From Narthecium ossifragum (Eukaryota; Streptophyta; Magnoliopsida; Dioscoreales; Nartheciaceae), in NCBI GenBank assembly GCA_963920575.1, contig OY986965.1, forward strand, positions 11,112,290-11,176,289: a stretch of DNA of 64,000 bases, written 5' to 3'. The notes under the pieces are model-generated. The model had not been told where the DNA came from and made no database searches. It saw only the letters and a program-made list of their open reading frames with translations. This document shows positions 9,795-22,718 of this stretch, piece by piece (position 1 is the stretch's first letter; every line of letters begins with the position of its first letter). The translations under genes and the position numbers were made by a program.

Positions 9795-10500
9795 ATGTCG
9801 GGAGCTCGAGGCTGACCTTTGGTTGATGGTCGGGGTGGGGCACGACTTGGTCTACCCGCCCGACCAGACAGGGAAGCACCTGTCAGGGAGGTCAGAGCTA
9901 GACGGACTGAGCCATCACCAGCGACGGTTTCGCTCGCACGGGAGGAGGCCCTTCTGGCCGAGGAGGGGGTTCTCGCTCCGGTCGACGCACGGACCGCTGT
10001 GGTGGTCTTGCTGGAGTTTCAGCAGTATGCCACCCGGTTTACGCACTTGGTCCGTTTCGCGGGGGCAGTAGCAGCAGATCCAGTGGCCAGGGCACGTCAG
10101 TTTGAGCAGAGGCTTCGATCAGAGATCAGGCGACAGACCAGTTCTTACAGCTTCTAGGCGTACTCAGCAGTTCTGGACTGCGCCTTGGCAGTAGAGGCGC
10201 AGTTGCGAGAAGAGAGGTGCCGGGCAGTTCCACCGGCATTCTCTACCAGAACACCGCAGAGACCCCAGTTCAGAGGGGGATTCGGCAGAGGGAACCAGCG
10301 ACGCTTTCAGCAGCGGTCGCAGCACCCGCAGCAGTTCCAGGCACAGTTGCCGAGTCCGCCATGCTAGTTTCTCCTGACGGCCGGGCCGTCTGGGCAGGCT
10401 CCGTCAGGGGGAGGCCAGAGTCAGCAGCCTGATAGCGCGTAAGTCACGTGCTTCTCGTGCGAGCAGCTGGGACACTACCGTAGGGACTGCCACTTGCGAG
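9795..10500 (+). pseudogene. El1 gag with core deletion
   Basis: The likely start is ATG at 9795 (MSGARG), in the same frame as pol, but the next codons meet a stop at 9810. The frame continues through an Ala/Arg-rich N-terminus to LAPVDARTAVVVLLE, then jumps straight to FQQYATRFTHLVRFAG. Compared with El2 (35640-35960), about 105 codons are missing in frame, including the conserved NPPRFSG and WLDGV core. A C-terminal RGRGF-type basic region and a zinc knuckle CX2CX4HX4C (CFSCEQLGHYRRDC, from 10449) follow. Further stops lie at 10365 and 10440. Gag forms the virus-like particle and the knuckle binds genomic RNA; this copy should do neither. Confidence 0.8.
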
Positions 10501-10787
10501 GAGCGCGGGGCACTGTGCCGCAGGGGAGTCGAGGCGGAGGGTCCAGTGCTTGGCAGGGGAGAAGTGGCGGGACCGGATCAGGGGCGGGACCAGGCCGCTC
10601 CAGAGGTGGAGGCGGCCAGCGGGGGCGTGTGTTTGCTTTTCCGGTGCGTGAGCAGCCGGACATCGTTCAGCTTTTCCAGTCGCCATAGCAGTACCAGTAG
10701 TACCAACAGCCGCAGCAGTACCAGCAGGCAGCGGCAGAGCCAACCGTCCTCAGAGGTATCTTTCAGCTTTCTAGTTCTTTAGTAGAT

Positions 10788-13700
10788 GTGCTGATAGACT
10801 CTGGGGCGTCTCATTCCTATATTGCTAGCATGTGTGTGGCATCGCTAGGATTAGAGACGAGTTGGCTAGAGGTGGCACAGTCTGTAGACTCATTGATCGG
10901 CGGCACAGTCAGGGTAGACCGGGTCTGCCGATCTTGTTCTTTGAAGGTTGGAGGCCTCCGTGTCTGTCTAGACCTGCGGGTGCTAGACATGACAGGCTTC
11001 GATGTGATACTCGGTATGGACTGGTTAGCAGCATACCGAGCTATCATCGATTGTGGTCGCCGGAGGGTGGTCACTTGGACACCCGATGGGACACAGTTTG
11101 TGTTGTTGGGGGATCGGTTCTCAGCCGATTCCTTCGCTTGTGGTGTACAGAGGCGTGGCAGCAAGCTTTCAGCCTTGCTGGCCAGCCTGTCCCTATTTGG
11201 GTCAGAGGGAGTGCAGTAGAGCAGTTTCCCCAGGATCGTGTGCGACTACACCGACGTGTTTCCCAAAGTATTGCCAGGGCTTCCACCTCCCAGAGAGGTC
11301 GATTTTGAGATCGACCTGGTACCGGGTACCGCACCGATCTCTAACCCAGCTTTCAGGATGGCACCAGCAGAGCAGAGTGAGCTGAGGACCCAGTTAGACG
11401 AGGTTACCAGCAGAGGTTTCATCCGTCCCAGCATGTCTCCCTGGGGGGCGCCAGTGTTGTTCGCAAAGAAGAAGGATGGTACCCTTCGACTTTGCATAGA
11501 CAACAGGCGGCTCAACAGGGTGACGGTGAAGAACCGGTATCCGATACCGAGGATTGACGACCTGTTTGACCAGTTGCGAGGATCTTCAGTGTTCTCGAAG
11601 ATCGACCTCCGCACTGGCTACCACCAATTGAGGGTTCGGGATTGCGACATCCCGAAGACGGCTTTTCGGACTCGGTACGGCCTGTACGAGTTCGTGGTGA
11701 TGCCGTTTGGGCTGACGAACGCACCAGCAGCGTTCACGGATCTCATGCAGAGGATCTTCCGGCCTTTCCTAGACGAGTTCGTGGTGGTGTTCGTCGACGA
11801 CATCCTTATCTTCTCCCAGTCAGAGGCAGAGCACGAGCGACACTTGGCGACAGTGTTGCAGCTACTTCGAGAGCATCGGCTTTATGCCAAGGCTTCAAAG
11901 TGCGAGTTCTGGCTTGCACAGGTGGGATTCCTTGGACACGTGGTGTCAGCAGCAGGGATCTTAGTTGACCCGGCCAAGGTCGAGGCAGTGGTACAGTGGC
12001 AGAGACCGAGGACAGTGTTCGAGGTCCGTAGCTTTTTAGGCCTGGCGGGTTACTACAGGCGGTTCGTGCAGGACTTCTCCAGAGTTGCCGGACCGTTGAC
12101 CAGACTGACACAGAAGGCCGTCCCGTTCGTGTGGGATGATGCTTGTGAGCGAGCCTTCGTGGACCTGAGGACGAGGTTGACCAGTGCGCCGGTGCTGATC
12201 GTTCCCGAACGAGGTGTTGGTTACAGTGTTTACTGCGACGCCAGCGGTGAGGGTTTGGGGTGTGTCCTCATGCAAGAGGGCCACATAGTTTCCTATGGTT
12301 CTCGCCAGCTGAAAAACCATGAGAGGAACTACCCGACCCATGACTTGGAGCTAGCAGCGGTGGTCTTCGGCCTGAAGACCTGGCGGCACTATCTCGATGG
12401 CGAGAAGTTCTCAGTCTTCTCGGACCATAAGAGTTTGAGGCACGTTTTCACCCAACGTGACCTCAACCTGAGGCAGCGACGCTGGATGGAGCTACTGGAG
12501 GACTACGACTTTGAGTTGCATTACCATCCTGGTAAGGCAAACGTCGTAGCAGACGTGCTGAGCAGACAGGTGAGAGACACCAGAGCAGCAGTTGCAGGGT
12601 TGTCAGCGCGGTAGTGGCAGGCTCTAGAGACGGCAGGCCAGTTGGGGCTCGAGTTTGAGGGTCGGGGATCCAGCAGCTTTCTCTACGCAGTGCAGAGTAT
12701 GCCAGCAGTTCTAGCCAGAGTGTTGGAGGCACAGCACAGTGACCCAGAGCTCGAGGAGTTACGCACAGCAGCGGGCATGGAGGGCGCAAACGGAGACTGG
12801 ACAGTATCGCCAGACAGAGGGCTACGGTTCCTAGGCAGAGTTGCGGTTCCAGCAGATCCTGTTCTTCGAGACGACGTCCTACGAGAGTTCCACCACTCTC
12901 GCTTTGCAGTTCATCCCGGCTGCACCAAGATGTACCAGGATCTTCGGCGACAGTTCTGGTGGCGCGGGATGAAGAGGGCAGTGACGAAGTTCGTATCGCG
13001 CTGCCTTACCTGTCAGAAGGTCAAGGCAGAGCACCAGCGGACTCCAGGGTTACTTCAGCCACTTCCACTAGCTGAGTGAAAGTGGGAGCACATCACGATG
13101 GACTTCGTGACCGGGCTACCGAGATCTCCTAGGGGGAATGACGCGATTTGGGTCATCGTTGATCGATTGATCAAATCGGCGCACTTCCTGCCTATGCGGG
13201 TGACAGACTCGACGGACAGGTTAGGCAGCTTGTACGTCAGAGAGGTGGCCAGACTACACGGAGTTCCAGTTTCTATCGTGTCAGACCGTGACCCCAGGTT
13301 CACCAGCAGATTCTGGCGCGACTTTCAAGAGGAAGTTGGCACACTCCTGACTTTCAGTACGGCTTTCCATCCGCAGACAGACGGGCAGTCAGAGCAGACT
13401 ATCCAGATCTTGGAGGACATGCTGAGAGCATGTGTCCTCGACGCAGGAGGCAGCTGGGAGGAGCACGTTCCCTTGGTGGAGTTCGCCTACAACAACAGCT
13501 ACCAGTCCAGTCTTGGAGTAGCACCTTTCGAGGCGTTGTACGGTAGGCCGTGCCGTTCCCCAGTGTGTTGGACAGAGGTTGGAGAAGCTTCACTCACCGG
13601 TCCAGACATCGTCAGGCGGTCATCAGAGAAGTTAGTGCAGATCAGGCAGAAGCTTCTGACGGCTCAGAGCCGGCAGAAGAGTTATGCATATCAGAGGCGA

Positions 13701-14165
13701 CGACCGTTGGAGTTTGCAGTCGGCGACCGTGGGTTCTTGCGAGCGTCGCCGTACAGAGGTTCTGTCAGGTTTGGCAGAGGTGGCAAGTTGGCGCCGAGGT
13801 TCGTCGGGCCGTTTGAGATTTTAGAGAGGGTCAGCGAGGTAGCTTACCGCTTGGATCTCTCTCAGCACATATCTGCTGTGCATCCGACTTTCCATGTGTC
13901 GATGCTGAGGAAGTATCACCCATACCCGTCTCATGTCATCAGGGTGGATGACATTGAGCATGAGGCAGACGCGAGCTTTGTTGAGCAGCCGGTTCGGGTA
14001 CTTGACCAGAGGGATCAGGTCTTGCGGGGCAAGACGATTTCCTTGGTCAAGGTACTGTGGAGGCACAGAGGCACCGAGGAGATCACTTGGGAGCGCGAGG
14101 CGCGCATGCGGCAGGACTTTCCGCAGTTGTTCTCTTCTCGAGGTATTTGTTGTCCTGTCTTCTAG
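10788..14165 (+). pseudogene. El1 pol: protease-RT-RNase H-integrase-chromodomain
   Basis: One frame holds the whole polyprotein, broken by three nonsense codons: TAG 11217-11219, TAG 12612-12614 and TGA 13077-13079. Protease: LIDSGASHSYI at the start of the block. RT (11238-12200): [15 protein letters not shown] motif, [10 protein letters not shown], and catalytic FVDD at 11790-11801. RNase H: YCDASGEG (about 12230), [10 protein letters not shown], and [16 protein letters not shown]. Integrase (12642-14165): HHCC zinc finger (FHHSRFAVHPG..CLTCQKVK, 12889-13020), then the DDE core with [17 protein letters not shown] and a glutamate in QTDGQSEQT. The C-terminus is chromodomain-like. El2 has CAG where El1 has two of the TAGs, so these stops are C-to-T changes. 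A functional product would need three readthroughs. Confidence 0.92.
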
Positions 14166-14238
14166 TGTACCTGTTTTGTTGTTCCGAGCCCTACCCTTAT
14201 CGAATCTCGGGATGAGATTTCCTTTAAGGGTAATAGGA

Positions 14239-16627
14239 TTTGAAGACCTACCCCTCTATCCCTGTGGCTCGTTGTAGACCGCAAGGGCAATTTGGTAAAT
14301 TGCGCCTTGTTGATTTGTTTCACACCCGCGTGTGCACACACTGGCCTGGTTTGTGTTAATGCTTGTTTAGAATGGCTAGGTGGACCCGGGATCGGAAGAT
14401 CCCACCTCGGGCGCGCGGAAGCTTGCCTTTGGGCAGCTGACGAGCCTTGAGCGATCGATCGCTCCTTGGAGCGATCGGTCGGACTCGTGAGCGAGTCGGA
14501 GGTGGGATCGAGCCAGGGCGCGAGCGATCGATCGCTTCGTGGAGCGACCGATCGGACTCGCGTCGGTGGCTTTTCTGCTTCGCGAGGACGGCCACCGCTG
14601 GCCGTCGCTCTCCTCTGTCAGAGGGGGGGAGGACTTTCCCTCCCCTCCCCTCTCTTTTTCCCCCTTCCCCCGGCTTTCCCCTCCCCCTTTCCCCTCCTTT
14701 TCTTCCCCTTCCCTTCTTCCTTCTCCTCCTTTCTTCTTCCCTCTTTCTTTCTCTCCCGAAGCTCTGTTTCTTCCCTGTTTCCGGCAGCCATCTTCCTCAC
14801 CTCCGTTCTCCCTCCTCCAACCATCTTTTTCGGCGTTCTAAGGCTCGTTAGATTCGTGACAACGAGAGGAAGATCCCTGAAGTGGTTTAGAGGCTTGTTG
14901 GTGATCAAATCGCGGGGAATCAGCCGAGGAAAGCGCAGCTAGGTAGGGTTATACCTACTGATGTTTATTTCGGGTTTTCTCTAGATCTAGCCGTTGGATC
15001 TTGTTGATCCTTGTTTTGTTGGATTCCTTATGCCTATTAGAATTACTGATTTAAGTTTCATGTTAATCAGTTGAGATTTGAGTAGGTTTTATGCATGATT
15101 AGTCTCGGATTTCTGGTTTTCTGCTGTTCTTGAAGAACAGCCGGCTTGCGGCGAGTTTTCTGGCTGGCCTATACATGATCTTGGCTTTTGATAAACATAA
15201 GAGTTGTACATCTACTCGTTAGATTTCCATTCCATCTTATTTAGTATTTTTCTGATTTGTTTACGATTTGTTATGAATTGTTTGCTGAAGGGCTGCGTTG
15301 CAGCAATTAATGGGTAAGTTTGTTTGATTAACGATTTTTTATTAGTGTTTTCCGTTAATCCAACCGTTGGATGATTATGAATTTTGGATATGATGATCCT
15401 GGTATATACACCTATTGGTGGCCAAGTTGGATCTTGAATCCGACGTCGTTTGAATGTCGGATCGACGGGATCAATTAGCCCCTAAGTGGTGGTTTTGGGT
15501 GTTTGAATATAATATTATATTTCGGAATATAATATTATATTATTTACTATTCATCAGCGGTTTTTGGGGTTGCTTCCCGTTGCAGGAGTTCGCGGTTGAC
15601 TGTCGTGGTACCGTCGTAAAGCCGGGACCCGCTGCTGATCGGCTGGCAGCGGTCGGTAGTGCCGCTGCAGCGATCCAGTAGACTTATATGATGCTTGACA
15701 TACTGTTGCATGCTCTGCTTCTTATCTGTGTATGTCATAGCATGCATTTTTGATGTGTGCATTAGTTGCATTGGTTAGGGCATGGGTGATCCTTGGGTCG
15801 CCGTCCCGAGGCTGGAAGCTCGGACTTAGCCCTAGGACCGGGGTTGGGCTGTTAGGACCCGGTTTGAATTGTGGTGTCCAGTTGACTTGATGTTAGGCCT
15901 AGATGACTGGTGCACTTAATGCTTGATGATTGTAGAGGTCGTGTCGGTCTCGAGTCGGAGGCTGAGGTGTAGCCGGTGTTCCACTGTGTAGACTCTTGAG
16001 TGGTGGAAACGGCCCCCTCAGCGGTGCCATTTCCCGCCTGCAGTGTCGGGTTCCTGCATGTGAGTCAGCAGTGTTTGTTGAGCTTACTGTGTGCTGCTCC
16101 TGGGCACCAGGGACACGCAGTGGGGTTATGGGACCCCTGTATACACCCAGATCCTACTTGAGGGCGACACTGTTGCGTTTCCCTCTTCCTTTTGTGTGTC
16201 GTAGTGTAGATCCCTACTGAGCTTAGTGCTCACTCCTACCCGGGCTGCGTTTTGCAGGTGCAGGCGTCAGTTCTTCTTCCGTGGCCCCTACCAGGCAGTT
16301 GGTTGGCGGTGCGGCGGCGCCAGGTGGAGTCTGAGAGGTGGTGATCCTTTACAGTTTTTATCCTATGTTAGATAGTCTCCTACGGGAGTAATGTTGTATT
16401 TGAACTCCCCCCTCTCCGTGGTTATGTATATTAAATCTTTTTGAGTTCGTAAATCTGTGGTTCGAGGCTTCATTATTATATTGTCTTTTAATTGTGGGTG
16501 CTTTTGGTGAACTGTTAGGGAGACCAATAGGTTAGAGGGAATCCTCGCCAGCTTTGTTTTCCGCGTTTTGTAGGTTCCGGTTCGCGTCGCCCGGCCCGGT
16601 TGGGCTTTCGTGGGTCGGGGCGCGACA
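14239..16627 (+). repeat. El1 3' LTR
   Basis: 2,389 bp, from TTTGAAGACC (mutated from TGTGAGGACC) to GGGGCGCGACA. It aligns with 7221-9593 throughout; the main length difference is a short block near 14430 (GGCAGCTGACGA) absent from the 5' copy. It has the paired palindromes (14448-14550), CT tract, AGGTAGGG repeat (14941-14958) and CTCCTACGGGAG hairpin (16377-16388). A GGGTAATAGGA purine-rich stretch precedes it. Confidence 0.9.
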
Positions 16628-18840
16628 TAGGGTGAGCAACAATGCCTAGTAAGGTTCTACTCTACAACACACTCAAGGAAGGATCACCACAACAGTATTG
16701 TCCTTCATCCCAAGTCTAAGGTGTCACTGGAGGCATCACACCTCGTCGATCCAGAATGGGCCCCTAAATAGGGTCACCCTCAACCAAGCGGCAAAACCAG
16801 GAGGACGGCCAACACCGTCGGAGCTCTCACCGTACACCACCCCTTGTACGGGGACATACATCGTGAACATCGACATCCACACCTAGGCCTTTGGGACAAA
16901 GAGACAGTACGACCTCTATTCCTCAATATCATAATTCAAATTAATATTTCTAGGTTGCAACCTCGATCAACACAAGATCATAACCACACAATATCGCCCT
17001 AGTCCTCAACTAACCAAACCTCGGCCCGATGGCTAGATCCGGGCTACCCAAGAACCCGGATCAACAATCGAATCCATCGCCTACCACCTAGCCTGAATGC
17101 CTCTAATGCAAGCATCATGCATAAGCCTATTCAAACAACTAGACCTATGTGTCTCTACATGCCAAATCATCAATCAATTATCCAACATGTTATAACATGG
17201 CTATAGAGTAGATTTAGCATTAAAGAACTAACATAAGACACACATCAAGAGGCAATAATCATCCAACCATACCCAACATCATTCAACCCACGGGGCACAC
17301 CTACGGCCCATTTACATTAAACATTCCCAAGGGGCATCACTCCCTTGGTTAACCCACAAATAAAATATAAACGGACGCACAGCCGACCCTAAGCTTGAAC
17401 ACGATACAAGAATATACAATTAAGTAAATAACATGAAATTATAAGAATTGAATGGAGGAAGAACATATGGCACTAGTGAATATCAACTACCGGTAAGGAT
17501 AGAGTCAATAACTAAACTTGGCATGGGACTAAATCGAGAGCATACATCTAAGTTGAACAATTAAACATGATAAATTCCACAGAAATAAAGCCGGCATCAT
17601 ACCAACTAGAAGGGAGGAGGAGGAGAGTACATAACCTACATTACAAACTTTGCTATCCATAGCCTAAAAGCTCATGTAACTCCACAACCAAGCAATATAA
17701 GCAACATGTATCTGTATAGCACTTCATAGGGGATCAATCACATGAAATCTGCGAATGAATTGGTATGCATATTATAAATGTCAACACAACATCATCAATC
17801 AAAAAGGGGAGTCACCAGTAAACACCTGGCCAATCAAGGACAGAGGAGAAGAACCGGAGAAGAAACCCTCGGCTGAGACAGGAGGCGAGGGCTAGAGAGG
17901 AAATCCAGAGAGAAGAGGAAGGAGAAGAAACCATTGCAGAGGAAGAAAACAGAGGAAGGACAGAGGTAAATCAAGAACAGTGGAAGAAGAAAATAGGGAA
18001 ACCCAACACCTCGAGCAATCCAATCAATTCTGCCATTGATCCAGTAACCAACCCAAAACAGAGGCCACGAACCAGAATCCAGAGGTCGACAGTTGAGCCA
18101 AAGGAAGGCCAAGCACAGGGAGAGGAAAACTTTGAAAACCCAAAGAGAAATCCGTCAGCCCACCAACTTATCATGGACATCCATCAATCTGGAAAAAGGA
18201 GAAGAAAACTCATCACAAACCCATAAATCCATGCAAGAACAACGAATGGAAGGGAAGAACTCCCTACGGAAGCCACGAACACAAGCATATGCAAGCAATC
18301 CAAGCTAACAACATCAAGATCCCTTCCTAATAGCCTAATCCAAGATTAGGGTAGATTCCCTACCTTTCTAGACCGAGATCACCTCCTCCCTTGTCATCGT
18401 TTCTGATCTCATCGCCACCTCGTTCCTCTCCAATCCTCGTCGCAGTCGCCCCATCGCGATCGCCAAGCTCGCCTACCTTTGAAGGAAGGAGTCCGGTCAC
18501 CAAGTGGCTCTTATATATGGCTGCTTAAGATTAGATCACGGCCGTACGATCAGCCAGATCTGATCCTAGCCGCTCAAATCTTGATCCTTACGATCGGACT
18601 CAGATCCTTCGATCTAGAGTACTCCTAATGGTCTAACCAAGTACATACATCATTACAAGGCCGTGTGTGCGCTACGCGTATGTGAAACTAACTCCGCCAA
18701 GAGTAATTTACCAAATTACCCCCCGGAGCCGCAACGATCAAAGGAGATCACGAAACAAGGCCCACCGAGCCAAACCAACCGAACCAGACCCTCAACCTAA
18801 GCAGTCGGACCGGGTTGGAGATACGGGTCCTCACATATAC

Positions 18841-20772
18841 AATGACCATCAATATTTTCATTGTATCCGAAGGAGCTAATGAAACGATTAAACTTTAAGC
18901 ACCATTGTGTAGAAGCTTATTTAAGACCGTATATGGATTTTTTTTTAATTTACATACCAGTCATTTATTTTCTTGTACTATAAAACCTTTAGGTTATTAC
19001 AAATACACCTCTTCCTGTAAGTCCCCATGTAAAAATGCAGTATTTACATCTATTTGATGTAGCTCCAAATCATAATAAGATAATAATGCCATAATGATTC
19101 TAAATGAATGCTTACTGCACATGAGAAAATATCTCATGATAATCAATACCCTCCTTCTGAGTAAATCCTTTTACTACAAGTCTAGCCTTATACCTCTCGA
19201 TTTTGCCCTTAGAGTCCCTTTTGGTCTTATATATCCAATTACAACCAACATGCTTAAATCTTTCAGGCAATTCGACAAACTCACAAACTTGATTTTTCTT
19301 AATGGATTCAATCTTATCTTTCATGGCACTAACCAAAGTTCAAAATCATTACTATTTATGGAAAAATCAAAAGAGAATGCATCATCTGTAATCACATTAT
19401 GGCATAATCACATTCTTGTAAATAAATAATATAATCATCTGGAATTGCCGGTCTCCTATCTCTAGTAGACCTCCTTAATATTCCAGATTCAGGGCCATCA
19501 TTGTGATTATGAATTATTGGGTCATGTTCATTGGCAATCTGATCAGGGGTTGGTGCATTAGGTGCCGGTTGATGCGCCACAATCTCTGGTTGAACCAGAT
19601 CATGTGTAACATCTCTTGGTACAACTATAATAGGAAAATTATATGTAATTTCCTCTAATACCGCACTACGTTGTTCACCACTCCCACTGATTTCGCCATC
19701 CTCACTGAACCTAGTTGTCCAAGTCTCAATGATCCTAATGGTATGTGATGGACAATAAAATCTAAAACCTTTTGACCTTTCTGGATACCCAATGAAGGAA
19801 CATGTAATGGTCCTTAAGTACAATTTATGTTTTTGTGGATTATATAATCAAGCCTCTGTTGTACAACCGCAAACATATAAATGCGCCAAACACAGTTTCC
19901 TATCCGTCCATAACTCAAAAGGAGTTTGGGAGCTGCCTTACTAGGTACCCAATTTAGGATATACACAACGGTTTTCAAATCATCATCCCACAAAAATAAG
20001 GGTAAAGAAGAGTTAGCCATCATACTCCTCATCATGTCCATCAAAGTTCTATTACGCCTTTCGACCACACCGTTTTGCTGGGGATTAGTTGGCATTGTGC
20101 ATTGTGCTACTATGCCATGGTGTTCAAGGAATTTGGCAAAATGTCCAGGATTATGGCCAGATTCATCATAACGGTTGTACCATTCACCTCTTCTATCAGA
20201 TCTCACAATTTTAATTTTTTTATTCAATTGATTTTCTACTTCAATTTTGTATACCTTAAAAACTTCCGAAGCTTCAGACTTTTCATGCAACAGAAAAATA
20301 TAAGCATAACGTGAGAAGTCATCTATGAAGGTGATAAAATACTTTTGCCCTCCTAAACAAGGTGAAAGATAGCCACATATGTTGGTATGGATCAATTCTA
20401 AGAGTTCATGGCTTCTAGTGGCATGTTTATTATGACTTTTTATTTGTTTACCTTTTTGATATGTGACCCAATCGCCTATGCTACAAGTTAGATGAACTCT
20501 ATCCATAATACCACGTTTCATACCAGCATTCACATTCAAAGCAAGTAAAGATTGAGCAAAAGACATGTCCAAATTTAACTTATATAAACCATCACATAAA
20601 GTTTGCAATACCAACTAAAACAGAATCTTTAAATAATCTAAAACTTGAGTTTCCAAAACTTGATGAAAAACAAACTAAGTCGAGTCTTAAAACAAAAATA
20701 AGATTCCTAGATACTGAAGGAACATTAAAAGTGTCTTAAAGATCCAAGGTGAATCCGAAGCCTATAATAAGC
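18841..20772 (-). pseudogene. Copia integrase and first half of reverse transcriptase
   Basis: The minus strand reads first the protease/integrase border, then the integrase core (19814-20614): IHTNICG (the expected first catalytic aspartate is N, about 20381), FITFIDDFSRYAYIFLLHEK, VRSDRRGEW with the second D, and NGVVERRNRTLMDMMRSMM with the glutamate. The zinc-binding HHCC region is corrupted. Next comes the chromodomain-free linker (19392-19823) with FIGYPERSKGFRFY and STRDRRPAIPDDYI, then RT from 19336 ([20 protein letters not shown]). The RT continues with stops to 18841 and resumes at 6714. Domain order integrase then RT is diagnostic of Ty1/copia. Confidence 0.88.
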
Positions 20773-20868
20773 ATGTATGTGAGGACCTGTCCCTCTACCC
20801 ATGTGGCTCGTTATAGACCACAAAGGTAATTTGGTAAATTATGCATTGTCGGTTTGTTTCACGCCCGC

Positions 20869-22310
20869 TGATAAGTCACTAAATATTTATAATTAAACCC
20901 CTTAACTTAGCTTTGTTATGCCTAGAGTAGTTGTATTTGATAGCTTGTTAGTTGATTTCAGGTTTAATCATGCTTTGAAAAGAAATGAAAGAAATTCAGC
21001 TAAAATGACAACAGAAACTGCTTCGTCGACCGTCAGTAATATATTCGCCAAATATTTTACAAAAGTCTAAATATTCTGAAACTTTGAGATATGGTAGAAG
21101 ACTCATAGATGAACAACTTTCATGTTGGACACTTGGCGAGATTCCAGACAGATTAATACCAGTTTTGAAGACTATGAAGATATACAGCTGCTGAAAACTG
21201 GTCCGTTGATGCTCAGGAGAATATTCGCTAAATATTCCACATAAGTCCGAATATTATAAAATCTTCTGGGGAGGATAGAAGACTTCCTAATCTACATCTT
21301 TCCTGTTGAGCACATTTCCAAATTCCGGACGGGTTGAACCCAGTCGTGACCAGAAAAGGCAGTCAGAATTAAACTAGGAATTCCGAGTTGCACTAGAGGT
21401 CCAACTCAACTTAGCCATAACCCTAATTCTGGGATTAAGGGGTTTTATTATAAAAAGGGGTTATTCCAGCAAAACTTCTCATCTTTTTGTCAATTTTTGG
21501 AGGAGGGAGAAGAAGAAGGAGAGGATGTGGATGGTGACAGCTTCCTACTCCAACCCGATGGCTTTCATCCAAAAGATGAGTTGCTAGTTATTGTACTTAG
21601 GATTATTCATGAAACCCTAGCATAGTTTTCTATCTTCTTTGGTTTGAATCTTGTATTCTTCTCAAGACATGATCCTATGAATTTGTTTTTTATTGTTAAT
21701 AGAGTTGAGGGAATAGTGTTCCTTGACGTATTTTCAGTCTTACATGATTTCTGTGATTGATTGTAGAGATTCATAGGATAGTTTTCATGTGATTTATGGT
21801 TTGCTAGTGAGATAGGCTATGCTAAGCTAGGATAGGTTGTGCCAAGGTCATTAGGAGTAGTATAACTTAAAGTAATCGTAGGACCGAAGACAATCTATGC
21901 CAAGAAAGATAGGCTATGGCGTTAGGAACATAAATCTTATTTTAGGGATTCATGTGACTTGTAGCCATATGATCCATAATGTTGAGAGAAGAGAACAAGA
22001 GGATAATTAGAGAAGATTGAAGGCGAAACTAGGGCGGATTGAGTAATTCCTAAGTCACTTATCCATTGATTCAAATTGATCAACCTTTTATCTCTTTTAT
22101 TTATTAGTTTAGATAACTCTATTCTATCTTTGATTCTTTTCCTTAGTTTTAGGGTTTTGAGAATTGATTTTGATTTCCAACGTTTTCCCTGTGGATCGAC
22201 TCCCGACTTCACCGCTATTTCTACCTAGTAGTTTAGTGATTGAATAAGGATTATAAATTTAATATTTGATTGAGTTTGCAACGTTTTAACGACACGTTTG
22301 TGAGCGATCA
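20869..22310 (+). repeat. LARD 5' LTR
   Basis: 1,442 bp. TATA-like ATTATAAAAAG at 21448-21457. Very similar to 26541-27948; the clearest length differences are a block near 21300-21320 (TCCTGTTGAGCACA) and one near 21990-22010 that are present here and missing in the 3' copy. Confidence 0.88.
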
Positions 22311-22315
22311 ATTTT

Positions 22316-22332
22316 TGGCGCCATTGCCGGGG
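22316..22332 (+). other. LARD primer-binding site
   Basis: TGGCGCCATTGCCGGGG, five bases after the LTR end. This TGGCGCC type is used by Athila/Tat-related plant elements, unlike the Met-tRNA site of the chromoviruses around it. Confidence 0.85.
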
Positions 22333-22718
22333 GTTTCGACGGTTAACTAATTGCTTTTCTCTTAACTCGTTTTTTTTGTTTAGTTAGGTCTTTATCTTTC
22401 TTATTTCCCCCTTTCTTTATTTTACACTTTTTAGGAATTTCTGACAATTTTTCTGATTTTTACAGCTACTAAATTTGATTTTCTCGGACTTGGACCTACA
22501 ACCCATCGCCAAGAGCGATCGGTCGGACACGGGAGCAACCGATCGGGACTGTGTAGTCAGATAAGTTTGTTCTAAACGCCGAGTTATTTTATCTAGTTGT
22601 TTGAGACGCTTCTGCAAGTCGCATAAAAGCACGCATCAGCGACAGTCGTCTCTTGGACCAGCCCACTGTTTGTATTTCTTATCTTTAGTGTGGTCCTTAT
22701 TCATGTGATCTTGCATGC

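Larger units (their letters stand above)
7221..16627 (+). mobile_element. El1: complete Ty3/gypsy chromovirus, Tekay/Del-like
   Basis: A full element 9.4 kb long: LTRs at 7221-9593 and 14239-16627, a perfect 12-base Met-tRNA primer site at 9597-9608, gag, and protease-RT-RNase H-integrase in the gypsy order, all in one frame. The target duplication is TAGGG (7216-7220 and 16628-16632). The integrase ends in a chromodomain-like segment ([19 protein letters not shown]), which places it among the chromoviruses; Tekay/Del is the closest fit by motif. Gag has lost its core and pol has in-frame stops, so the copy cannot make its own proteins. It sits inside the family-G solo LTR and so is younger than it. 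Confidence 0.93.
6715..18835 (-). mobile_element. Solo LTR of gypsy-like family G (interrupted by El1)
   Basis: Minus-strand ends are TGTGAGGACC (18835) and GGGGCGTGACA (6715), with the 5-bp duplication TATAC at 6710-6714 and 18836-18840. The only interior interruption is El1 (7221-16627). No internal coding domain belongs to it, so it is a solo LTR left by LTR-LTR recombination. Modules shared with the other chromovirus LTRs are visible: a GGTAATTTGGTAAATTAC block near the start, a TATA box (CCATATATAAG, 18511-18520 region), the GGGTAGATTCCCTACCT inverted repeat (18349-18365), and a GTTGCTCACCCTACC/TGGGCTGC module that El1 splits. The same LTR recurs at 45925. Confidence 0.8.
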
